A DNA stretch of 64,000 bases from Agromyces mariniharenae. Lineage in GTDB: Bacteria > Actinomycetota > Actinomycetes > Actinomycetales > Microbacteriaceae. A program made the translations under genes and the position numbers. The notes under the pieces were generated by a model, which had not been told where the DNA came from, made no database searches, and worked only from the letters and a program-made list of their open reading frames with translations. Of this stretch, positions 8,381 to 17,245 are shown piece after piece (the stretch's first letter is position 1; every line of letters starts with the position of its first letter). The stretch is from the NCBI RefSeq assembly GCF_008122505.1, contig NZ_VSSB01000002.1, forward strand, positions 806,001 through 870,000. Reading direction: 5' to 3'.

Positions 8381-9649
8381 ATGGAGCACCCCGACCTCGA
8401 CACGACGGTGATCGACGCGCGGCTCGCCGCCGCGAAGGAGGCGTCGTACCGGCTCGCGCGGGCAACGACGGCCGAGAAGGATGCCGCGCTCGAGCAGGTC
8501 TCGGTCCTGCTGCGCGAGCGCACCGCCGAGATCATCGCCGCCAACGCCCGCGACCTCGAGGCGGGCGACGAGGCCGGCCTCTCCAGCGGACTCCTCGACC
8601 GCCTCGCCCTCGACGAGCGCCGCGTGGGCGCCCTGGCCGACGCCGTGCTCGAGGTCATCGCGCTCACCGACCCGATCGGCGACACCGTGAGCGGCCGTTC
8701 GCTGCCGAACGGCGTCCGGATCGACCAGGTGCGGGTGCCGCTCGGCGTCGTCGGCGCGATCTACGAGGCGCGTCCCAACGTGACGATCGACATCGCCGTG
8801 CTCGCGCTGAAGAGCGGCAACGCGGTCGTGCTGCGCGGCGGCACCGCCGCCGAGCAGACCAACCACGTGCTCCTCGGCGTGCTGCGCGATGCGCTCGAGT
8901 CCGTGGGCCTCCCCGCCGACGGCGTGCAGACGGTCGACGACTTCGGCCGCGCCGGCGCGCGCCACCTCATGCAGGCCCGCGATTACGTCGACGTGCTCAT
9001 CCCGCGCGGCAGCGCAGGGCTCATCCGCGCGGTCGTCGACGAGGCGAAGGTGCCCGTCATCGAGACGGGAGCCGGCGTCGTGCACATGTTCCTCGACGCA
9101 TCCGCCCGCGAGGACTGGGCGGTCGAGCTCGTGCACAACGCGAAGGTGCAGCGGCCGAGCGTCTGCAACGCGCTCGAGACGCTGCTCGTGCACCGCGACG
9201 CCGCCGAGCGGCTGCTGCCGGCGGTGCTCGACCGGCTCGAGGCATCCGGCGTCACCGTGCACGCCGACGAACGCGTGCACGCCCTGCGACCTGAGACCGT
9301 GCCCGTGACCGACGAGGACTGGGCGACCGAGCACATGAGCCTCGACCTCTCGGTGGGCATCGTCGACTCGATGGACGACGCGCTGCGCCACATCCGCCGC
9401 TACTCCACCAAGCACACCGAGTCGATCGTCACGAACGACCTCGGCAACGCCGAGCGGTTCCTGAACGAGGTGGATGCCGCGGCGGTCATGGTGAACGCGT
9501 CGACGCGGTTCACCGACGGCGCGGAGTTCGGATTCGGCGCTGAGGTCGGCATCTCGACGCAGAAACTGCATGCCCGAGGGCCCATGGGCCTGCCCGAGCT
9601 CACGAGCACGAAGTGGATCGTGCGCGGCGCCGGGCACGTGCGCGCCTGA
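8381..9649 (+). CDS. proA: Glutamate-5-semialdehyde dehydrogenase
   Basis: A 422-residue NADPH-dependent enzyme reducing glutamyl-5-phosphate to the semialdehyde, the second step of proline synthesis. Motifs include GVVGAIYEARPNVT, ALKSGNAVVLRGG, and the catalytic-cysteine region KVQRPSVCNALET. Length is normal. A TAGGCT hexamer (8369-8374) ends 6 nt before the ATG, so besides read-through from proB the gene probably has a leaderless transcript of its own. Confidence 0.96.
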   Translation: MEHPDLDTTVIDARLAAAKEASYRLARATTAEKDAALEQVSVLLRERTAEIIAANARDLEAGDEAGLSSGLLDRLALDERRVGALADAVLEVIALTDPIGDTVSGRSLPNGVRIDQVRVPLGVVGAIYEARPNVTIDIAVLALKSGNAVVLRGGTAAEQTNHVLLGVLRDALESVGLPADGVQTVDDFGRAGARHLMQARDYVDVLIPRGSAGLIRAVVDEAKVPVIETGAGVVHMFLDASAREDWAVELVHNAKVQRPSVCNALETLLVHRDAAERLLPAVLDRLEASGVTVHADERVHALRPETVPVTDEDWATEHMSLDLSVGIVDSMDDALRHIRRYSTKHTESIVTNDLGNAERFLNEVDAAAVMVNASTRFTDGAEFGFGAEVGISTQKLHARGPMGLPELTSTKWIVRGAGHVRA

Positions 9650-9699
9650 CCTCGCTAGACTGTCACGAGCAACACCCGCAGGATGGAAAGGAACGGCGA

Positions 9700-9921
9700 A
9701 TGAGCCTCACGACCGCAGTGCTGACCGGCACGGTGCTGACCGAGACGGTGCACGCGAGGGAGCTCCCCGTGGAGGCGTGGGTCTACGGACTCGTGGCGCT
9801 CATCATCTTCGCCGCCCTGGCCTTCGTCACGGCGTCGTACCGCGACGTCGCGAACCGGCACCGGTCCAAGGCCGAGGCCTACGCGGCCCGCCACGGCGGG
9901 GGCGAGCACGGCGGCCACTGA
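9700..9921 (+). CDS. Small single-pass membrane protein
   Basis: A 73-residue protein with one clear membrane segment (VYGLVALIIFAALAFVTAS, about residues 27-46) followed by a basic and His/Gly-rich tail ending HGGGEHGGH. No family name is recognised. Start at the ATG after GGAAAGGAA; a TAGACT hexamer at 9656-9661 may be its promoter. It sits between proA and nadD, and no function can be deduced beyond membrane location. Confidence 0.75.
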   Translation: MSLTTAVLTGTVLTETVHARELPVEAWVYGLVALIIFAALAFVTASYRDVANRHRSKAEAYAARHGGGEHGGH

Positions 9922-9930
9922 GGTCGCGCC

Positions 9931-10530
9931 ATGAGCGGCGGGAGCGGCCGACCACGCATCGGCGTGATGGGCGGCACGTTCGATCCGATCCACCACGGCC
10001 ACCTGGTCGCGGCCAGCGAGGTCGCCCAGTCGTACGGGCTCGACGAGGTCGTCTTCGTGCCGACGGGGGAGCCGACGTACAAGTCGGTGGTCACGCCGGC
10101 CGAGCACCGCTACCTCATGACGGTCATCGCGACCGCGTCGAACCCGCGCTTCACCGTCAGCCGCGTCGACATCGATCGCGGCAAGCCGACGTTCACGATC
10201 GACACCCTCCGCGACATCCGTCGCGAGCGCCCCGAGGCGGAGCTCTTCTTCATCACGGGTGCCGATGCGATCGCCCAGATCCTCAGCTGGCGCGACGTGG
10301 AGGAGCTCTGGGAGCTCGCCCACTTCGTGGCTGTGAGTCGTCCGGGACATGACCTGTCCGTTTCGGGTTTGCCGGAGCAGGACGTAAGCTTGCTGGAGGT
10401 CCCGGCACTGGCGATCTCGTCGACCGACTGCCGAGACCGGGTACGCCGGGGTTTCCCGGTGTGGTACTTGGTGCCTGATGGGGTCGTCCAGTACATCTCC
10501 AAGCACCACCTCTATCGGAGTGTCGAATGA
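9931..10530 (+). CDS. nadD: Nicotinate-nucleotide adenylyltransferase
   Basis: A 199-residue nucleotidyltransferase forming deamido-NAD from nicotinate mononucleotide and ATP. The N-terminal [15 protein letters not shown] motif has the HxGH signature, and near the end ISSTDCR replaces the usual ISSTxIR. Length is normal. It lies 9 bp after the small membrane gene, and its stop overlaps the ATG of the next gene (ATGA). Association with rsfS downstream is typical of bacteria. Confidence 0.95.
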   Translation: MSGGSGRPRIGVMGGTFDPIHHGHLVAASEVAQSYGLDEVVFVPTGEPTYKSVVTPAEHRYLMTVIATASNPRFTVSRVDIDRGKPTFTIDTLRDIRRERPEAELFFITGADAIAQILSWRDVEELWELAHFVAVSRPGHDLSVSGLPEQDVSLLEVPALAISSTDCRDRVRRGFPVWYLVPDGVVQYISKHHLYRSVE

Positions 10531-11600
10531 CGTCGTCGCAGGAACCGCCGCTGACGCGGCGAGAGATGCGAGAACGCGAACGCCTGCTCGAGCAGCAGGC
10601 GGCTTCGTCGACCCCTGACGCCCCGCCCGCCCCGGCCTCCGCGCCGCAGGCTCCGCCTGCGCAGCCGCAGGCGCAGGTGCCGCCGCCCGACTACACGGCG
10701 CCTCGTCCGGCGGGCGGGTTCGCCGACCCGTCGTCGCCGTTCGGCGGTTCGATCGCGTCGCCGCCCTCGGCTGCGCCCGGCAGCCCGTACCCGCCGCAGT
10801 TCGACCCCACCGCCTCCGCCCCGCCGCGCCAGGAGCCCGTGCCCGAGCCCTCGACGCCCGAGCGCACGCTCACGCGCCGTGAGCTGCGGGCGATGCTCGA
10901 CGCGCATGCGGCGGGCGAGTTCCACGACCTGGACATCTTCGACGACCTCGGGCCCGAGACGCCCTCCGCGTCGGTCCCCGCACCCGCGGCGCCCGCTCCT
11001 GCGGCTCCGATGCCGAGCGCGGCGTCGAACCCGTTCGGCCAGCCGCCGGCGCCGACGCGCGCCCCCGCACCGCACCAGGTCGCGGATGCCGCCATCGCCG
11101 ACGAGTCCGCCGCCGCCCCCAAGCCGGTGGGACACTGGACGTCGCAGCTCGACGCTCCGATCGAACGAGCCGAGCCGTTCGACCAGCTGCTGTCGCGCGG
11201 CGGCATCAGCCACGGCGTCCCGACGACCACCAACGCGCTCATCCTGCCCAACCTGCCCGATCAGGGCCCGATGAGCGACGCGCTCGCGAAGAGCGGCGAG
11301 GTCATCGTGACCGGCTCGATCGACCTGCCCCGCAGCTTCGGCGCGACGGGCGTGCATCCCAGCCAGATCGACTCCTCCGACGTCGACCGACTGTTCGACC
11401 AGGTCGAGGACGGCGCGGGCGTCGGCGCCCCCGTCGCGGCCACGCGGGCGATCAGCACCCAGAACAATGCACGCGCCATGATGGCGCCCCCGAAGAAGGA
11501 GGGCATGAACGTTCCGCTCGTGCTCGCCGTCACGGCCGGCGTGCTCGCCCTCGGCGTCGTCGCCACCCTCATCATCGGCGCGGTCGCCGGCCTGTTCTGA
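10527..11600 (+). CDS. Pro/Ala-rich protein with C-terminal membrane anchor
   Basis: A 357-residue protein of unknown function. Residues 1-150 are low complexity (Pro, Ala, Ser, Gln) with two copies of an L-T-R-R-E motif ([13 protein letters not shown] near residue 9 and [13 protein letters not shown] near 115). The middle part has no recognised domain. A single C-terminal helix ([29 protein letters not shown]) would anchor it with the long region in the cytoplasm. The ATG overlaps the nadD stop, with GGAG 4 nt upstream. Such proteins recur between nadD and rsfS in Microbacteriaceae. Confidence 0.8.
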   Translation: MTSSQEPPLTRREMRERERLLEQQAASSTPDAPPAPASAPQAPPAQPQAQVPPPDYTAPRPAGGFADPSSPFGGSIASPPSAAPGSPYPPQFDPTASAPPRQEPVPEPSTPERTLTRRELRAMLDAHAAGEFHDLDIFDDLGPETPSASVPAPAAPAPAAPMPSAASNPFGQPPAPTRAPAPHQVADAAIADESAAAPKPVGHWTSQLDAPIERAEPFDQLLSRGGISHGVPTTTNALILPNLPDQGPMSDALAKSGEVIVTGSIDLPRSFGATGVHPSQIDSSDVDRLFDQVEDGAGVGAPVAATRAISTQNNARAMMAPPKKEGMNVPLVLAVTAGVLALGVVATLIIGAVAGLF

Positions 11601-11636
11601 TCGGCCGCGTCATCACCAGCTACCGGAAGTGAGCGT

Positions 11637-12026
11637 ATGACCGCATCCGACCAGGCACTCGACTCGCTCGCCCTCGCGGCGCGCGCGGCCGACTCGAAGG
11701 GCGGCGAGGACCTCGTCGCCCTCGACGTGTCGGTGCCGCTGCCCTTCGCCGACGTGTTCCTCATCGTCACCGGCACGTCCGAGCGCAACGTGATCGCGAT
11801 CGCCGACGAGGTCGAGGACGTGCTCCGCAAGGCCGGCGCCAAGACGCACCGCCGCGAGGGCCACGACGCCGGACGATGGGTGCTGCTCGACTTCGGCGAC
11901 CTCGTCGTGCACGTCTTCCACCGCGAGGAGCGGCTGTACTACGGTCTCGAACGCCTGTGGCTGGACTGCCCGGTGCTGCCGGTCGCGCCGCTGCTCGCGG
12001 CGGGAAGCGGCAGCTCCTCGAGCTGA
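11637..12026 (+). CDS. rsfS: Ribosome silencing factor
   Basis: A 129-residue member of the RsfS/Iojap family, which binds L14 on the 50S subunit and blocks subunit joining when nutrients are scarce. ALDVSVPLPFADVFLIVTGTSERN, HRREGHDAGRWVLLDFGDLVVHVFH and ERLYYGLERLW are the characteristic segments. It closes the nadD cluster, and tRNA-Ala follows 100 bp later. The last ~20 residues (APLLAAGSGSSSS) are low complexity. Confidence 0.95.
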   Translation: MTASDQALDSLALAARAADSKGGEDLVALDVSVPLPFADVFLIVTGTSERNVIAIADEVEDVLRKAGAKTHRREGHDAGRWVLLDFGDLVVHVFHREERLYYGLERLWLDCPVLPVAPLLAAGSGSSSS

Positions 12027-12093
12027 GCTCGGGGCATCCGCGGCATCCGTCGGCTGAGCACCGCTCGATTTCATCGGAGGGCCCCGGCTGGTG

Positions 12094-12099
12094 TAAGCT
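12094..12099 (+). promoter_or_regulatory. Possible -10 element of tRNA-Ala
   Basis: TAAGCT about 27 nt upstream of the mature tRNA 5' end. No good -35 hexamer was found at 16-18 nt, so this rests on position and the -10 alone. Confidence 0.35.
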
Positions 12100-12126
12100 C
12101 AATTCGTTGCCCCGAACGGGGCGCAC

Positions 12127-12202
12127 GGGTCTGTGGCGCAGCTGGTAGCGCACCTGCATGGCATGCAGGGGGTCAGGGGTTCGAGTCCCCTCAGATCCAC
12201 CA
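12127..12202 (+). tRNA. tRNA-Ala (GGC)
   Basis: A full cloverleaf can be drawn: acceptor GGGTCTG pairs with CAGATCC (one G-T), D stem GCGC/GCGC, anticodon stem CCTGC/GCAGG with loop ATGGCAT giving anticodon GGC, T arm GGGG-TTCGAGT-CCCC. The discriminator is A and the 3' CCA is encoded (12200-12202). GGC reads GCC, a heavily used alanine codon in this genome. Confidence 0.96.
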
Positions 12203-12212
12203 CTTGAACGGA

Positions 12213-12239
12213 ATGGCCGGCTGCGGAAGCGCCGGCCAT
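12213..12239 (+). terminator. Hairpin downstream of tRNA-Ala
   Basis: Nine-bp perfect stem ATGGCCGGC/GCCGGCCAT with a 9-nt loop, starting 10 nt after the tRNA. No T-run. Likely the end of the tRNA transcript. Confidence 0.6.
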
Positions 12240-12293
12240 CGTCGTATCCGGGGACTGCGCAGACACCCGGCGAGCCCGCGTTAGGCTCGAACC

Positions 12294-12791
12294 GTGGACC
12301 TCCGAGACATCCCGCTCACGACCATCGACGGCGAGACGACGACCCTGGCCGAGTACGACGACCGCGTCGTGCTGGTGGTGAACGTCGCCTCGCGGTGCGG
12401 GCTCCCGCCGCAGTACGAGAAGCTCGAGGCGCTGCAGCGCGAGTACGGCGACCGCGGCTTCACCGTGCTCGGCTTCCCCTGCAACCAGTTCGCCGGCCAG
12501 GAGCCGGGCAGCTCCGAGGACATCAAGTCGTTCTGCTCGATGACCTACGGCGTGACGTTCCCGCTCATGGCCAAGGTGAAGGTCAACGGGCGCAAGCGGC
12601 ATCCGCTCTACGTCGAGCTCACGAAGGTGCCGGATGCCGCGGGCAAGGCCGGGCGGGTGACCTGGAACTTCGAGAAGTTCGTGCTGCTCCCCGACGGCGA
12701 GGTCGCCCGGTTCCGTCCGAACGTGCAGCCCGACGACCCCGCGGTGCTCGCGGTCATCGAGCGAGGCCTTGCGGAGGCCGCGGCCGCCTGA
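12294..12791 (+). CDS. Glutathione peroxidase-family thiol peroxidase
   Basis: A 165-residue peroxidase with a thioredoxin fold. The peroxidatic residue is Cys-35 (NVASRCG), with Gln-68 (FPCNQFAGQE) and Trp-124 (WNFEKF) completing the active site. Cys-81 (FCSMTYGVTFP) is at the place of the resolving cysteine of thioredoxin-dependent members. It is therefore a cysteine enzyme and probably uses thioredoxin, since actinobacteria generally lack glutathione. The start is GTG at 12294; TAGGCT (12282-12287) ends 6 nt before it, so the mRNA looks leaderless. Confidence 0.92.
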   Translation: MDLRDIPLTTIDGETTTLAEYDDRVVLVVNVASRCGLPPQYEKLEALQREYGDRGFTVLGFPCNQFAGQEPGSSEDIKSFCSMTYGVTFPLMAKVKVNGRKRHPLYVELTKVPDAAGKAGRVTWNFEKFVLLPDGEVARFRPNVQPDDPAVLAVIERGLAEAAAA

Positions 12792-12886
12792 CGCGCGAGG
12801 GAGTTCGGGCGGCGCGTTTCCTTGACCCCTTCGCCGGGCCGACCCACAATTGGGGGGTCCGGCAATGCACGGGAAGCGGGGGAGCC

Positions 12887-13411
12887 ATGACCGACGCGTA
12901 CTCACGTCAGATCGTCGACCAGGGGGCGCAGGCCGGCTATCCGGCCCAGCAGCCCGATGACACCGTGGTGATGCCCGCGGGTCCCCAGCCCGAATCCGGC
13001 GGCGGGTCCTCGCAGCGCTCGTCGTCGCGCGTGTGGAGTCGCGACCTGCGGTTCATGCTCGTAGTGCTCGTGGGCATCGTCGTGCTCTTCCTCGCGTTCG
13101 CGCTGCTCATCGCGTTCAGCCCGACTGGCGCCGCGATCAGCGCGCTCGCGGTCATCGCCGCGCCGATCGCCACGATGGTCGCCGCCTACTACGGGATCTC
13201 GCTGGCGCTGCGTCAGGTCGCCGACGCCCGGGCCACCGCCGAGGCCGCAGAAGAGCGCGCACGCGCCGCTGAGGCGAGCGCGCGCGACTCCGACTCGTGG
13301 GCGGCGCAGATGGAGTCCGGCCTCCGGGTCGCAGTCGCCAAGCTGCGTGCAGCCGGCGAGAGCACGCGCGACGTCGAACGCGCAGCGGGCACGCCCGACG
13401 ACTTCTTCTGA
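12887..13411 (+). CDS. Membrane protein with C-terminal coiled coil
   Basis: A 174-residue protein of no recognised family. A polar, Gln/Ser-rich N-terminus (~45 residues) precedes two membrane segments (LVVLVGIVVLFLAFALLIAF and ALAVIAAPIATMVAAYYGISLAL, about 55-105). An Ala/Glu/Arg-rich helix follows (ATAEAAEERARAAEASA), likely a cytoplasmic coiled coil. Start at the ATG preceded by GGGGGAG. The E2 gene converges on it across a strong hairpin. Confidence 0.75.
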   Translation: MTDAYSRQIVDQGAQAGYPAQQPDDTVVMPAGPQPESGGGSSQRSSSRVWSRDLRFMLVVLVGIVVLFLAFALLIAFSPTGAAISALAVIAAPIATMVAAYYGISLALRQVADARATAEAAEERARAAEASARDSDSWAAQMESGLRVAVAKLRAAGESTRDVERAAGTPDDFF

Positions 13412-13423
13412 TCCCCTGATCGA

Positions 13424-13467
13424 CGGATGCCGCGGCGGCCGCCTCGAGCCCGACGCCGCGGCATCCG
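13424..13467. terminator. GGATGCCGC-type inverted repeat in a convergent gap
   Basis: Perfect 14-bp arms (CGGATGCCGCGGCG and complement) with a 16-nt loop, between the coiled-coil protein gene and the leftward E2 gene. Symmetrical, so it can terminate both. The arms contain the over-represented GGATGCC word in both orientations. Confidence 0.7.
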
Positions 13468-13515
13468 CCTGCCCGGCGACGTTCGGCCGGGCTCAGCCGG
13501 GGCAGCCGGACCTCG

Positions 13516-14979
13516 TCAGAGGTCGGCGAGCACCGACACCGGACGCTCGATGCAGCGGGCGACGAAGGTGAGGAACCCTGCCGCCTCGGCGCCGTCGCAG
13601 ACGCGATGGTCGAACGAGAGCGTGAGCTCGGTCACCGTGCGAACGGCCAGCGCGCCGTCGACGACCCACGGCCGCTCGACGAGGCGCCCGATGCCGAGCA
13701 TGCCCGCCTCGGGGTGGTTGATGATCGCCGCGGAGCCGTCGACGCCGAGCGTGCCGTAGTTGTTCAGCGTGAAGGTGCCGCCGGTGAGCGCCGAGGGCGG
13801 GAACGCGCCCGACGCCGCCTCCTCGCTGCGCGCGCCGATCGCGTCGCGCAGCTCGCGCAGCGACATCCGGCCCGCGCCGTGCACCACCGGCACGAGCAGG
13901 CCGCGCGGCGTCTGCGCGGCGATGCCGAGGTTCACGTCGCCGTGCAGCACGATCTCGTCGCGCTCGGCGTCGAAGCTCGAGTTGAGCAGTGGATGCCGCG
14001 CCAGCCCGGCCACGACGAAGCGCGCCACGAGCGCCGTGACGCCGAAGCGCTCTCCGGTCGCCTCCTGCAGCTGCCGGCGCGCCGCGAGCAGCTCGGTCGC
14101 GTCGACGTCCATCCAGACGGTCGCCTCGGGGATCTCGCGGCGCGACCGCGAGAAGTGCGCCGCGGCGGCGCGTCCCATCCGGTCGAGCGGCACGCGGCGG
14201 TCGCCGGCGGGCTCGGACGTCGGGGCTGCGGATGCCGCCGGCTCGCGCTCGGGCGTCGCGGGCTGGGTGGCCGTCGTCCCGGGCGCGGCCGTCGTCCTGC
14301 CCTCGAGTTCCTGCACGTACGCCTCGACGTCGCGGCGCCTCACGAGGTGGTCGGGGCCGGAACCGTCGAGCTGGCTCGCGTCGAAGCCGTGCTCGCGGGC
14401 GATCCGCCGCACGATCGGTGAGACGACGGGGGAGCGGCGTGCGGGGTCCAGGCGCGCGGGCGCCGGCCCGGTCGCGGTGCGGCCGGCGCTGCCGGGCCCG
14501 CCCGAGCCACCTGCGCCGCCTGCGACCGTGCCGGCAGGACGCCGACGGCGGCCGAACCGCGTCGGTGCAGCGGCCGAGCGCTTCGTCGCGGTCGTCGCCT
14601 TCGTGCCGTAGCCGATGAGCACCGCGCCCGACTCCTCGGAGGCGGCCTCGGTGGGCACGGCGATGCCGGGCTCGGCGGCGACCGGTGCCGGCGCGGCATC
14701 CGTCGACGCCTCAGGCGCGGCATCCGATGCGACCTCGGCGCCGACCGGGGCGAGCGTCATGAGCACGTCGCCCGCGTGCAGCACCTGGCCGACCTCGCCG
14801 CCGAGCGTCTCGACGACGCCGGCGAACGGCGTGGGCAACTGCACCACGGACTTCGCGGACTCGAGCTCGACGACGGGCTGGTCGATGCCGACCTCGTCGC
14901 CCGGCGCGACGAGCCAGGCGACGACCTCGGCCTCGGTGAGGCCCTCGCCGAGGTCGGGGAGGATGAAGTCGCGGCCCAT
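13516..14979 (-). CDS. bkdC: 2-oxoacid dehydrogenase E2 (dihydrolipoamide acyltransferase)
   Basis: A 487-residue core subunit of a 2-oxoacid dehydrogenase complex, transferring acyl groups from lipoyl-lysine to CoA. Domains in order: one lipoyl domain (Lys-43 in ELESAKSVVQLP), an Ala/Pro/Thr linker, a peripheral subunit-binding domain (PIVRRIAREHGFDASQL), a second linker and the catalytic domain ending with DHRVCDG (His near 458). The ATG overlaps the E1-beta stop (TGATG). The single lipoyl domain and paired E1 genes fit branched-chain enzymes, but pyruvate cannot be excluded from sequence. Confidence 0.9.
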   Translation of the reverse strand: MGRDFILPDLGEGLTEAEVVAWLVAPGDEVGIDQPVVELESAKSVVQLPTPFAGVVETLGGEVGQVLHAGDVLMTLAPVGAEVASDAAPEASTDAAPAPVAAEPGIAVPTEAASEESGAVLIGYGTKATTATKRSAAAPTRFGRRRRPAGTVAGGAGGSGGPGSAGRTATGPAPARLDPARRSPVVSPIVRRIAREHGFDASQLDGSGPDHLVRRRDVEAYVQELEGRTTAAPGTTATQPATPEREPAASAAPTSEPAGDRRVPLDRMGRAAAAHFSRSRREIPEATVWMDVDATELLAARRQLQEATGERFGVTALVARFVVAGLARHPLLNSSFDAERDEIVLHGDVNLGIAAQTPRGLLVPVVHGAGRMSLRELRDAIGARSEEAASGAFPPSALTGGTFTLNNYGTLGVDGSAAIINHPEAGMLGIGRLVERPWVVDGALAVRTVTELTLSFDHRVCDGAEAAGFLTFVARCIERPVSVLADL

Positions 14980-16001
14980 CAGTCGTCCCACTCCCACGTG
15001 TCGAGCGCGGCGAGCACGCGGTCGGGCGTCGGCAGGTGGTACTCCTCGAGCTTCGGCGACGGGAACGGGATGTCGAAGCCGGTGATGCGCAGCACGGGCG
15101 CCGAGAGCCAGTGGAAATTGCGTTCGGTCACCCGGGCCGCGACCTCGGCGCCGTAGCCGCCGAACTGCGCGGCCTCGTGGATCACGGCGGCCCGCGAGGT
15201 CTTGCGTACGGATGCCCCGACGGTCTCGTCGTCGAAGGGGGAGAGGCTGCGCAGGTCGACGACCTCGATCGACAGGTCCTCGGCCGCGGCGGCGTCGGCC
15301 GCCTCGAGGGCGGTGCGGACGGTCGGTCCGTAGGCGAGGAGCGTTGCGTCGGTGCCCTCCCGCACCACGACGGCGCGGTCCATCGGCGCGGTGCGCACGG
15401 GCAGCGACATCTCGGCCTTCGACCAGTAGCGGCTCTTCGGCTCCATGAACACGACGGGGTCGTCGCTCTCGATCGCCTCGCGCAGCATCGAGTACGCGTC
15501 GGCGGGGTTGGAGGGCATCACGACCGTGAGGCCGGGCGTCGACGTCCAGTACGCCTCCGAGGAGTCGGAGTGGTGCTCGACGCCGCCGATCGCGCCGGCG
15601 CAGGGGATGCGCACGACCATGGGCAGTGTCATCCGGCCCTTCGTGCGGTTCCGCATCTTCGCGACGTGCGAGACCATCTGCTCGAACGCGGGATAGCTGA
15701 ACGCGTCGAACTGCATCTCGACGACCGGCCGCATGCCGTACATGGCCATGCCCACCGCGGTGCCGACGATGCCGGACTCGGCCAGCGGCGAGTCCCAGAT
15801 GCGGTCCTCGCCGAAGCGCTCCTGGAGGCCGTCGGTGACGCGGAACACGCCGCCGAGCGGACCGACGTCCTCGCCGTAGACGACGACGCGGTCGTCGGCC
15901 TCCATGGCGTCGCGGAGCGCGGCGTTGAGCGCGCCGGCCATCGTGAGCTGCGTGGGCGCGGATGCCTCGGGGGCGTCGGGCTTGGTCGACGTCGCGGTCA
16001 T
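14979..16001 (-). CDS. bkdB: 2-oxoacid dehydrogenase E1 component, beta subunit
   Basis: A 340-residue beta subunit of the thiamine-diphosphate-dependent E1 heterotetramer. TMAGALNAALRDAMEADDRVVVYGEDVG, the RIWDSPLAESGIVG segment and EMQFDAFSYPAFEQ are typical. Its start overlaps the stop of the alpha gene (ATGA) and its stop overlaps the E2 start, so the three genes are tightly coupled. The best-matching family is branched-chain or pyruvate dehydrogenase; the upstream Lrp-type regulator favours branched-chain substrates. Confidence 0.92.
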   Translation of the reverse strand: MTATSTKPDAPEASAPTQLTMAGALNAALRDAMEADDRVVVYGEDVGPLGGVFRVTDGLQERFGEDRIWDSPLAESGIVGTAVGMAMYGMRPVVEMQFDAFSYPAFEQMVSHVAKMRNRTKGRMTLPMVVRIPCAGAIGGVEHHSDSSEAYWTSTPGLTVVMPSNPADAYSMLREAIESDDPVVFMEPKSRYWSKAEMSLPVRTAPMDRAVVVREGTDATLLAYGPTVRTALEAADAAAAEDLSIEVVDLRSLSPFDDETVGASVRKTSRAAVIHEAAQFGGYGAEVAARVTERNFHWLSAPVLRITGFDIPFPSPKLEEYHLPTPDRVLAALDTWEWDD

Positions 16002-17137
16002 CGGGCGGCTCCGGCGTGGTCGGCGGCGTGCATCGCGGCGTCGGCGAGCTCGGCCTCGAGGCGGGCACGCTGCTCGAGGAGCGAAGCGCGCTCCCGGTCG
16101 TACACGTGGTCGAACAGCTCGAGCGGGTCGAGCTCGGCCTCGGCGGTCATGACCTCGCGCGTGTGCGCGGCGACCGCCTCTGCGGCATCCGCGATCTCGG
16201 CACGTGCCGCCTCGCTCAGCGCGCCCTCGGAGACGAGGTACTTCTCGAGGCGCTCGATCGGATCGCGGCGCTTCCAGTGCTCGACGTCGCGGGAGTGGCG
16301 GTAGCGCGTCGGGTCGTCGGAGTTCGTGTGCGCCTCGATCCGGTAGGTGAGGCCCTCGATGAGGGTCGGTCCGCCACCGGCGCGGGCGCGCTCGACCGCG
16401 GCGTGCGTCACCGCGTACATGGCCGCGACGTCGTTGCCGTCGACGTGGTAGCCGGGCATGCCGTAGCCGACGGCCTTGTCGGCGAGGGTGACGGCGCGCG
16501 TCTGCCGCGACACCGGCGTCGAGATGGCGAAGCCGTTGTTCTGGATCAGGAAGACGGTCGGCGTCTGCCAGACCGCCGCGAAGTTGAACGCCTCGTGCGC
16601 ATCGCCCTCGCTCGTGGCGCCGTCGCCGAGGTACGTCATCGTCACGATCGGGTCCTGCCGAAGCCGGGCGGCGTGCGCGAGCCCCACCGCGTGCAGCGCC
16701 TGCGTCGCGAGCGGCGTCGCCTGCGAGGCCGTGCGGTGGGCGTGCTGGTCGTAGCCGTTGTGCCAGTCGCCGCGGAAGGAGGCGAGGATGCCGCCGGGCT
16801 CGATCCCGCGGGTCAGCAGCGCGATGCTGTCGCGGTAGGTCGGGAAGAACCAGTCGCGCGCCTCGATCGCCGAGATGGCACCGATCTCGCAGGCCTCCTG
16901 GCCGTACGCGGAGGGGTAGGTGGCCAGGCGTCCCTGCTTCGTGAGGGCGGTGACCTGCACGTCGAATCGGCGTGCGACGACCATGCGCCGATACAGCTCG
17001 ACGAGCGTCTCGACGTCGGGCAGCTCGAAGCCGCCGGCGGCCGCGCCGTGCACCGCGTGGCCGGCGTTGTCGAGCAGCCGGATCGGTTTCTCGGACGGGA
17101 GGGCGCGGACGCTGTGGTGCTCGACATTGAGGCTCAT
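15998..17137 (-). CDS. bkdA: 2-oxoacid dehydrogenase E1 component, alpha subunit
   Basis: A 379-residue alpha subunit, which decarboxylates the 2-oxoacid and reduces the E2 lipoyl group. The ThDP-binding motif GDGATSEGDAHEAFNFAAVW...QNNGFAIS is complete, and the phosphorylation-loop-like RIEAHTNSDDPTRYR is present. The start was placed at the ATG at 17137. The longer frame (to 17203) would run into an inverted repeat that looks like an operator. The transcript order is alpha, beta, E2, with the regulator gene directly upstream on the same strand. Confidence 0.92.
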   Translation of the reverse strand: MSLNVEHHSVRALPSEKPIRLLDNAGHAVHGAAAGGFELPDVETLVELYRRMVVARRFDVQVTALTKQGRLATYPSAYGQEACEIGAISAIEARDWFFPTYRDSIALLTRGIEPGGILASFRGDWHNGYDQHAHRTASQATPLATQALHAVGLAHAARLRQDPIVTMTYLGDGATSEGDAHEAFNFAAVWQTPTVFLIQNNGFAISTPVSRQTRAVTLADKAVGYGMPGYHVDGNDVAAMYAVTHAAVERARAGGGPTLIEGLTYRIEAHTNSDDPTRYRHSRDVEHWKRRDPIERLEKYLVSEGALSEAARAEIADAAEAVAAHTREVMTAEAELDPLELFDHVYDRERASLLEQRARLEAELADAAMHAADHAGAAR

Positions 17138-17192
17138 ACGGCCATGGTGCGCCCATCGCGAGGCGCTCGCTGGGCGTCCCGGACAAGCGTGA

Positions 17193-17230
17193 ACGAACGG
17201 CACTGCCAGCGTGAAACGGTTGCCGTTCGT
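17193..17230. promoter_or_regulatory. 10-bp inverted repeat, probable Lrp/BkdR-type operator
   Basis: ACGAACGGCA (17193-17202) and its exact complement TGCCGTTCGT (17221-17230) separated by 18 nt. It lies in the 108-bp gap between the Lrp-type regulator gene and the E1-alpha start, 56 bp before that start. The 28-bp centre-to-centre distance is near three helical turns, as expected for two dimers. A terminator is less likely because no T-run follows. Confidence 0.55.
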
Positions 17231-17245
17231 CCGCCGAGACGGGGC

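Noticed and set aside
12294..12791. Selenocysteine in the glutathione peroxidase
   Set aside because: The active-site codon is TGC (Cys-35), not TGA, and no in-frame TGA occurs in the frame.
17134..17145. Three-codon frame (ATG GCC GTA TGA) overlapping the E1-alpha start
   Set aside because: Too short to judge and without a -10 hexamer at the leaderless distance.
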